A DNA stretch of 64,000 bases from Patella vulgata (lineage: Eukaryota > Mollusca > Gastropoda > Patellidae), in assembly GCF_932274485.2 (NCBI RefSeq), contig NC_065879.2, forward strand, positions 40,294,436-40,358,435. Direction: 5' to 3'. The stretch's first letter is position 1, and each line of letters opens with the position of its first letter. Below, piece after piece: positions 56,038 through 64,000 of the stretch. The notes beneath the pieces are model-generated. The model searched no databases. It saw only the letters and a program-made list of their open reading frames with translations, and was not told the origin of the DNA. Both the position numbers and the translations under genes were made by a program.

Positions 56038-57105
56038 ATACGCCCACATTTTCATGTGGACGTATATTGTCGTCGCCCCTGTCTGTTCGTCCGTCCATAA
56101 TTGTTTATGAACAGTCTACAGGTCACAATTTTTATACGATTTCAATGCAACTTGAAATATAGGTTTATCACCTTAAGATCTCGGTTCCTTTTGATATTGG
56201 CATGTATCGGACTGTAACTTCATGGATTATGGCCCCCGATTGTACGAAAAATCATATTTTTAGCTTGTGAACACTGTAGAGGTCACAATTTTTATCCGAT
56301 TTGGTTTAAACTTGAAATGTATGCTTATAACCCAAAGATCTCGGTTTCTTTCGATATTTGTGCATATCGGAGCGTAACTTCCTGAATTATGGCCCCTGAT
56401 TGTACGAAAAATCACGTTCTTAGCTTGTGGGCCCTATAGAGGTCATAATTTTTATCTGATTTAAAAAAACGTATTATTATATCACCGTTACACCCTAAGG
56501 ACGAATGAGTTCGAATTTCGTGAAAATCAGCCCAAAACTGACCGACAAAATGGCCTCCCTTCGTTCTCAAATAGCGTAAAAATATGGTATATCAAGGTTG
56601 TGGACCCTATAGAGGTCACAATTTTTATCCGATTTTGTTGAAATTTGAAATATAAGTTTATAACTCAAAGATATCGGACCGTAACTTCCTGATTTATGGC
56701 CCTTGATTGTACGAAAAATCGCGTTTTTAGCTTGTTGACCCTATAGAGGTCATAATTTTTATCTGATTTGACAAAAACTTATTATTATATCACCGTTACA
56801 CCCGAAGGATGGCTTGAGTTCGATTTTCGTGAAAATCGGCCCAAAACTGACAGACAAAATGACCACCCCTCGTTCTCAAATAGCGTAAAAATATGGTATA
56901 CCAAGGTTGTGGACCCTATAGAGGTCACAATTTTTATCCGATTTTGTTGAAACTTGAAATGTAAGTTTATAACCCAAAGATCTCGGTTCCTTTTGATATT
57001 TGCGCATATCGAATTGTAATTTCCTGAATTATGGCCCTTGATTGTAGGAAAAATCACTTTCGTTTTAGATTGTTCTCTATCCATCTCTCGAAAATGTGGG
57101 CGTAT
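56038..57105 (+). mobile_element. Family C (ATACGCCCACA repeat), full length
   Basis: It runs from ATACGCCCACATTTTCATGT to GAAAATGTGGGCGTAT. The interior has repeated ~180-300-bp modules, each with TATGGCCC(C/T)TGATTGTACG and TAGAGGTCACAATTTTTATC. It is the cleanest copy here. No coding capacity. Confidence 0.8.
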
Positions 57106-57197
57106 CCTGCCTGGCAGCCGCTGTTTTTTTTACAGAATCAAAATCGATACTCGCATGCCTGTCTTTTATTGCCTGTCATATAGCTTATTGCAAATTA

Positions 57198-58723
57198 TAC
57201 TGAGCGCCATGGAAAACGCATCACTTAGTTTTTCGTATAACAAAATGATCCTGTAAACATATCTTATTTATTTTGCTTCTTATTGTGAACAATATTCAAA
57301 TGGGAACACATCCATAACAACACATTTGTACACTTATGGATGTTTAATCTGTAATCAAGGGTACAAAGTCAGAGGGGTCAAAACCAAAAGTACGAAACAG
57401 ATGTCAGTAGCGCGTGTGTCCTCCACGGGCTCTTACGCACACTGTGCAGCGACGTCGCATGGAATTTACCAATGTTTGAAGGAAGGCCTGGGGCAAATTG
57501 TTCCATTCTTGGAGAAGAGCAGCTTCTAAAGCAGCAATGGTGTGCATCTGTGGTCTCCGATACAGACGGCGTCCAATCTCATACCAGACATGTTCTATCG
57601 GTGCCATGTCCGGAGACATGGCTGGCCAGTCCTAGACATTGATGTTGTTAGCAGCCAGGTAGTCCATACTAAAACGGGCGGTATGCGGACGTGCATTATC
57701 CTGTTGGAAGTGCTGAAGTTGTGGGTGTGCTCGAAACATCGGAACAACAATTGGTTGCAAGACATCATCACGGTAGGCTACAGCATTAACGTGACCCCTG
57801 CAAATGTGTAGGGCGGTCCGGTGATGAAATGTGAAGCCTCCCCACACCATACACTTCCCCCACCCCATCGATTCGTTTCGAAGATGCAGCAGTCTGCAAG
57901 ACGTTCCCCAAGACATCTCCACACACGTTGACGGCCATCAGCGTGATAAAGATTAAAGCGACTCTCATCACTGAAGAGCACACTTTGCCAGTCTACTCTT
58001 CTCCATGTCTGGTGTCCTTGAGCCCATATCAAATGCCGCTGACGGTGATGATCTCTGAGGATAGCTCCAACATAAGGTCGTTGGCACGGAGTCCTACTTC
58101 TCTTAGACGACATCTTACGGTGTTGGCACTTACTGGTCCTTGTCTTCCGACGACTGCTGCACCTGTTCGAGTCGCTGGGCGGAATCTCTCACGCAGATGA
58201 GTGACCCGGATGTAGCGGTCTTGAGCCTGGGTTGTAACGCGTTGTGGACCAGGACGTTGACGGTCACGTGTTGATCCAGTAACTCGAACACGTTCCACCA
58301 ACCTTACAATAGTGGACTGATGACAATTGAAGTGTCAGGCAATAGCACGTGTAGACATGCCAACCCTGGACATTCCCATGACTTCATTCCGTTGATTTTT
58401 GGTAAGCCTCGGCATCTTTAGCTCGATTCCTTCACACATCCAACAAAAAATTACGACAGATTGACGTTTCACAGTTCATGTACTGCACATTAAGTTGAAA
58501 ACATGCTTTTAAAGGGCTCACACACAATACTGCACGTGAATATTGGGGTTTTCATGTGCATCTCGTGCAATTTTTTTTTTTGCACAAGGGCCGATATTTT
58601 TTGCGTTTGGGAGCATTGTGTGAAACAATAGTTCATAGTATTGCATAATATTATACATACAAAACCACCTAGTAATAAAATATTTGGGAAAAAAAAGTGA
58701 TGCGTTTTCCATGGCGCTCAGTA
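57198..58723 (-). mobile_element. Tc1/mariner transposon, full length but decayed
   Basis: TA flanks inverted ends TACTGAGCGCCATGGAAAAC. The minus-strand transposase starts at 58415 (MPRLTKNQRNEVMGMSRVG). It holds HTH regions, FSDESRFNLYHADG, FQQDNARPHTARFS and SPDMAPIEHVWYEIGRR, so all three DD34E residues can be seen. They are spread over three frames with at least two frameshifts and two stops. A different Tc1 lineage from the 26782 element. It sits just past the end of a family C copy. Confidence 0.88.
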
Positions 58724-59089
58724 TATTTAAAAGAATCAACAGTTTTTCCATATTGCTATATAATTTTGGAAGGCAATAAAAAGTCTTACTTTCTATAATT
58801 TGGGAAGACTGGTGATATTTGGTATCCATTTAAACAGTTTCAGAAATGAAAACAATATTGTGTTTGCAATTTTAAAAAGTGTGATTAGTATAAGATAAAA
58901 ACATTGCCCATACACATTCAGATACGTAAAAACAATGTTTTTATTTCACATTTACCAAGTCAATGGAAATAAATGTTTTCCTGTTGGACATGAAAATCTC
59001 ATATTATAATTACGTCGTCCTAATGGAAATGACATAGAATTTAATATAATAGATTTTCTATTAAATAAAATCTGTAATACCATTTTTTA
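58724..59089. other. Intron 3 spacer, nothing recognised
   Basis: AT-rich. Confidence 0.45.
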
Positions 59090-59645
59090 TATGGAAATGT
59101 GGTCGTATATTGCCGTCGCCCCCGTCCGTCGTCCACAATTTCTTGTGAACACTCTACAGACTACATTTATCATCTGATTGTTTTGAAATTGATATATGTT
59201 GTTTGCATTATTGAAATGAAGAAGCCTATTTAATTTCAATAACTTCTGTTAATTTCTTCTGGAGTTATGGCTCTTGTTTCACTTTTTTGCATCTTGTGAA
59301 CGCTCTGACAAAAGTTATCAACCGATCTGTATGAAATTTATATGCCTCATTTGAATTTGTTGAATCTTGTGAACGCTCTAATGACAACAGTTATCATCCG
59401 ATCTGTTTGAAATTTATTTGCATCATTTAAATTAGTGAAACGAAGAAGCCTATTGAATTTCTGTTAATTACGTCGTGAGTTATGGCCCTTTTTTAGCTTT
59501 GTTGTACCTTGTGAATGCTCCAACGACAAAAGTTATTATCCGATCTGTATGAAATTTATATGTATCGTTTAAATTAGTAAAACGAACAAGCCTATTGAGT
59601 TTCAGCAAATTACCGTTAATTACATCTAGAGTCATGGCACATATT
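59090..59645 (+). repeat. Degraded family C-like and composite-repeat modules
   Basis: It starts GAAATGTGGTCGTATATTGC, then about three ~120-bp modules with ATCCGATCTGTATGAAATTT. Confidence 0.55.
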
Positions 59646-61049
59646 GATGAAGTAATGTATCGATACAACCATAATTCTGTTTATTTTTTTATTTAAAAGC
59701 CTTCGAATGTTTGATATTTGTTATATTTTCAATATAAGCCAGTAAAATCTGTGTGTCTAACCGTGTTAAATTAACAACCTTTTTTTGCATGCCATATTAG
59801 CTGATATTCGACTACGATATCAGTGCCGTGGAATCGCACGATAAATAAACCTATTTCAAAGAAGCTATGGATGTGCTGACTGTACATGCATGGAAAGTCT
59901 GACTTTTTAAAATTCGCGGAGGGTGGCGGTTTAAAATAATCACGGAGGTCGGCGGTTTACTCAAATTCGCGGAGGAAATTTTAAAAGTGGCCAGAGCGGA
60001 TTGATTAACTAAAGTCAGTGATTTTTCATTTCCGCACAGGTCGAACTTCGGGGAAATTTAGTACTTCCGTTTTGCTAGTACTGTACGTAGGTACCGAAAC
60101 TCATGTTGCTAAACGAATTAACAGTCAGTTTAAGTTGGAAATTGTAATTTACTCCGAAACGAGCAGGTTGATGACTTGGTTGAGTGCCCATCACTCCCAT
60201 GTGGGGGCAGCACAACCCCCCCCCCCCATTTTCTGAAAATCCTGGATCCGCCCCAGGCATCAGGTCACACGTCAGCTTTGTATTGTAGGCTTGGTATCCG
60301 ATCCACTGTGTCCTTGCAGCTTGAAAGGTTTGTGTTTGATGTAATTTTCAGCAATACATTTCAACAAAGGGTAATTCACAAACAGTGAAATGATGTATTA
60401 AAGTAACCTGAAACTTGTTATTTAAAATGTATGTTCTTACTTGATAGACCAGCGTAGATTACCCTGTCTTGGGGGCCCCTTGATATGCAGGGCCCTATTA
60501 AGAGCAGTTTGTCCAGCTGTCTTAAACTGGCCCTGTTTACAAGGTAAATTGAGGTTAATAATGAAAGTGTATAGGGCTACATTCGTTCATTCCTTGAAAA
60601 CTTTTGAATTAGAACAAAAAATAGAGAATGTTATGAAGTGTACATTTATCAAATAAATGTTTTTATAAATTTCTATCACTGACAACTAAATATTATTATT
60701 TCTGTAGTTATGGTGGAGTGATCTTTTGTGAAGCCCATCAAGAAGAAATTATTTTGAGTTTTTCATCGTGGTAATTAAGGATTGATTTATCAGTAAGAGA
60801 AATATAATAGCTATATGATAGAGCTTATTATATGAATAGTTGACTACATAGTTACATGATTAATGAATGAATGATAGTTTGGTGTTAAGGCAATTTATTA
60901 TTGTTGTTTATCATTGATTGTAATCTTTCCTTAATTAACACAAAAATAATTTGGAGGTAGTTACTGATTTATTATTGTAATAGATTATTGACATTTAGGA
61001 ATTCTAAAACGTCTTAACTTAGAGATTTCAATAGAAGTGTATTTAATAC
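59646..61049. other. Intron 3 sequence, nothing certain
   Basis: A short GGAGG..GGCGGTTTA repeat lies near 59920-59970. C12 at 60216-60227 is followed by CTGGATCCGCCCCAG, a hAT-type end motif. An acceptor-like site at 60705 is not followed by NCS-like sequence. Confidence 0.4.
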
Positions 61050-61281
61050 ATGTGCGTGCGGTATCATAATGTCTGTCATTGAGTCAACTGGCGTGGTTTT
61101 GATTCCCTGGTTGTACGTGACAAGGAGTAGGGTCGCCTGTCCAACCTCGTGGGTTTTCTCCAGGTCCTCTGGTTTCCTCCCACTGCTAAAGACTCCTACG
61201 CGCAAGCGAATTATGGAAATAAAATTGAACCACATGTTAGTCCCGAAATGACCAGTTTGTGTCGAGTGGATGTTAAACCCC

Positions 61282-61313
<32 letters not shown>
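61050..61313 (+). repeat. SINE family A with long CT tail
   Basis: Begins within the head (GTGCGTGCGGTATCATAATG) and ends TTAAACCCCATT followed by a CT microsatellite. Confidence 0.8.
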
Positions 61314-61316
<3 letters not shown>

Positions 61317-62136
61317 GGCAAAATCAAAATGATGTAATATAAAGGAAATAAGTCATAACTTAGACTTTAATGAATTACAATTTGAAATTACCTGTATATT
61401 ATTGTTTTTAAAGGTCAATAGTGTACGCAGTTCTCAAATAATTGAATGCTGATTTAAGCGGTGGTTGTATTTAAAATCTAAAGAGTGGACTGCTTGCAAT
61501 ATTTGATGTCAATATATAAATTTAGCCCATAAATTTCCTGTTTGTATAAAAGTATGCATATACATTGAAACACACTCATTTCAATTAATTAATAGCAGAG
61601 GGCTTTATTAGCTGTTGAATAAATTTATTATAAATTAAAATTGAACAGATTTACATTTAAGGTAAACTTACTTATACTGTAATCATTCTGAAGATCAAAT
61701 TTTCTAGTTGCCAGATCTATTCTAGGTTATTGTAGCTGGCAAACTGTCGGGGGACTAAAAACCTACGATGTGTTTGTAGTGATTTGTTACGTTCTGTTTA
61801 TTACTGAATTTAACAGGATGGGCTTCAGTTAGGTGCAAGAATTAGTATATTGCGTTTTCTTTCAGGTAGAAATTGGTCAATAGAGAATTAACCATGGTGT
61901 GGTATTAATATTACATTGTTCCTTGTTTATTTACACATTGGTCCATGTTTATTCTCGCATAAGTCCTTTTATTAGTTTCACATATGTATATGTATGTAAC
62001 TCTGAGGTCATATCTTGTATTGACAAGGATAATTGTTTTAACTCTTAAACAATAACCTTGTTTTAACTCATAAAAAAATTGGCCTTTTTTTAAGTCAATA
62101 ATTTGTCTTTGTTTTAGTTTAATATTTGTCCTTGTT
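61314..62136. other. Intron 3 sequence, nothing recognised
   Basis: No supported feature. Confidence 0.45.
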
Positions 62137-62636
62137 TTAAAGTAGCTAAGTCTAACTCAATTTCATCCACAGTCTTTGGCGTTGAAAACACAAATTATTT
62201 GTCAATTTAAATCAACATTGATGTTGTGATCTTACCGGGAAAAGATGGACTTCTGATATCCAATATTTAAGACAAAATAAACATTAATTGGTATGTGAAT
62301 TGTGTACCAGAATGCATGTCAGCACCACTTGTAACAAGGGACTCGAAGAACAAGGCTAGACATATTCCACAAGTCATGTCAAATGGTGATGCCATATTCT
62401 TATCTGAAGAGCATGTGCAATAAATACTACCGGTGTAGATTGGAATAACCAGATGCTAGGGCTTGCCATTCGATTGAGACTTACTGCATATTTTGCCGAA
62501 CATAACTGATAGAAATTAGAGTAAAAATGGGAACGATTGAATGCAAATCCCTACATTCATATTACATTATTATATGTGTTGCGACCCATTTGTGTCAATT
62601 TCTAGGTACCAAATAATAGAAATTTCGCTCCTTTAA
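62137..62636 (-). mobile_element. TTAA-flanked MITE, family E, complete
   Basis: TTAA at both ends with termini AAAGTAGCTAAGTCTAACTC and, inverted, AAAGGAGCGAAATTTCTATT. Full-length reverse copy of 16833-17298. Confidence 0.75.
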
Positions 62637-64000
62637 GTCTTACCTTGTAAGTCTTACCTACGGACAGTTTTAAAAATTAGAAGTAACTATACCTTTTTCT
62701 GGTTACATCATAACATAGTAACAATTTATAAACAAGCGAGACACCAATTTACTGGTTGAATACAATTCTTGATAAGATTATTTACTTTATACCTCATTTC
62801 TATGGGTAGCAAAAAGATTCAAATTGATTCCGCAGCTGAAAGGCATGTTGCATCTGCCAAATGTTATCATTCTGACACCTTTCTATTAAACAATATATGT
62901 TGGCTACAGCTTTATACAAGATGAATGTTACACAGATGCCATTTGTTTTACTCAAATCATGACAGTATTCAGAATTGTTTTTAGATTAATTCATCCCCTG
63001 CTAGGGTGCCCCGAGCTAAAAAAAATCTCGAAAACTATTTACAGTTATGACACTATATCTATATAAACAACAACCCATGGTAATCCTTTATTATAAACTG
63101 CCAAGAAACTATACCTGCGTGCTATATTTCACAAGATAATCCATTCGACTGTACATTAAAATACACTGCTTTTATGTACTACCGGTGGAGATATTTATTT
63201 TGAGGTTTCAATGTTAACAAAGTTATGTTTTCTTGGTCATTTAAAATTATAGATTTCTTTTCCGAAATGAATGAACCACCACTACCATTCGGGACTATTC
63301 GTTTAAATCGTAATTTGCTATCTGAGGAAATCTGCTTCATGATTCGATAGAATTTCAGATCTCAGAGCATGCGCAACACAGCTCAGTTTTTGGATCGGTC
63401 ATTCCTGTGTACTTAATGTGTGCAGTCCAATTTAAATGTATTTACGTTTTTGTAGATATATTAGAACAATCTATTTATATTTTCTGTATACCCATAGACA
63501 CATAGGTCTATTTATATTGGAATTTATATGTTAATCTGCCTTTGTAAATTTATATTTGATGTCCCATTTAAGAAATAATGTTCGGAAGTATGTTTATTAA
63601 AGAAACGTTTCATGGAATAATTATAGTATTAAATAAATAATGACAAAGATAAATAGGTTAAAAATTAGGTAATCAGCGCAGGTGTATTCACTTTATCAAA
63701 CAAAGCATAACTCAAATCTTACCCAAAAACACGATCTGTTACGACATTTCACAAATTGATTGATAATAAATAATACATAGTCATTATTTACCAAACACAG
63801 ATATGTAATTTAGAACTAATCTGTAATAAACATATATTCTCAATTGTTCCCCTTGGGACATACTTAGAGTATGTCAAAGGCAACTTTTCAAACACGATAT
63901 CAAAGTAGATCTACAGTAGTAGGCGTATTTTGTAAAATAAATTGCTACCCGAAAATTAACCGATTGGTTTAAAGAAAACAGTTATTTAAAAATAATGATT
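62637..64000. other. Right edge, nothing recognised
   Basis: AT-rich sequence presumed to be NCS intron 3. No EF-hand exon was found in either strand. Confidence 0.4.

Noticed and set aside
60701-60765. Acceptor-like TTTCTGTAG followed by an open stretch as the next NCS exon
   Set aside because: The translation (YGGVIFCEAHQEEI) does not resemble the expected EF-hand 1-2 sequence and no good donor keeps the phase.
63265-63345. Short frame MNEPPLPFGTIRLNRN as a coding exon
   Set aside because: Only ~27 codons, stops at once and matches no family known to me.

Overview
This is eukaryotic DNA, AT-rich and gene-poor, and carries the 3' end of one animal gene and the 5' part of another, both on the + strand. 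The protein families, the spliced structure and the mix of tRNA-derived SINEs, Tc1/mariner, hAT and TTAA-type MITEs suggest a lophotrochozoan invertebrate, most likely a mollusc. That taxonomic call is inference from repeat style and was not tested by search.

Layout. Positions 558-5396 hold the last five coding exons of a USP20/USP33-type deubiquitinase: two DUSP domains, then a Ser/Thr/Pro-rich tail and the stop. Introns 1 and 3 carry repeat relics. Intron 1 also carries decoy copies of the exon 2 splice acceptor. Positions 5.4-31.5 kb are intergenic, with no host exon recognised. They are packed with SINEs, internally deleted Tc1 elements, TTAA-flanked MITEs, a large ATACGCCCACA repeat, LINE 3' ends and a 3.9-kb hAT-type shell (25855-29794). 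That shell contains a LINE fragment, which in turn contains a Tc1 element whose transposase frame is open but lacks the catalytic Glu.

From 31546 to beyond the right edge lies an NCS-1/frequenin-type neuronal calcium sensor. Exon 1 (31546-31609) encodes the N-myristoylation signal. A 19.4-kb intron precedes a 25-nt microexon (51046-51070). Exon 3 (53377-53425) reads into the degenerate first EF-hand. Later exons were not found before position 64000. The large intron is filled with a broken Penelope-like retroelement, a long-TIR element nested in it, Tc1 relics, SINEs and MITEs.

The two genes are neighbours, and nothing in the sequence shows that they work together. No rRNA, functional tRNA, CRISPR array or prokaryotic operon is visible. 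I did not find a convincing new biological system. The best observations are the decoy splice acceptors, the nested hAT shell, the catalytic-residue deletion in an otherwise open transposase, and a chimeric 112-bp tandem array inside a Tc1 derivative. Repeat-family letters used below (A, B, C, D, E, F) are labels for this window only.
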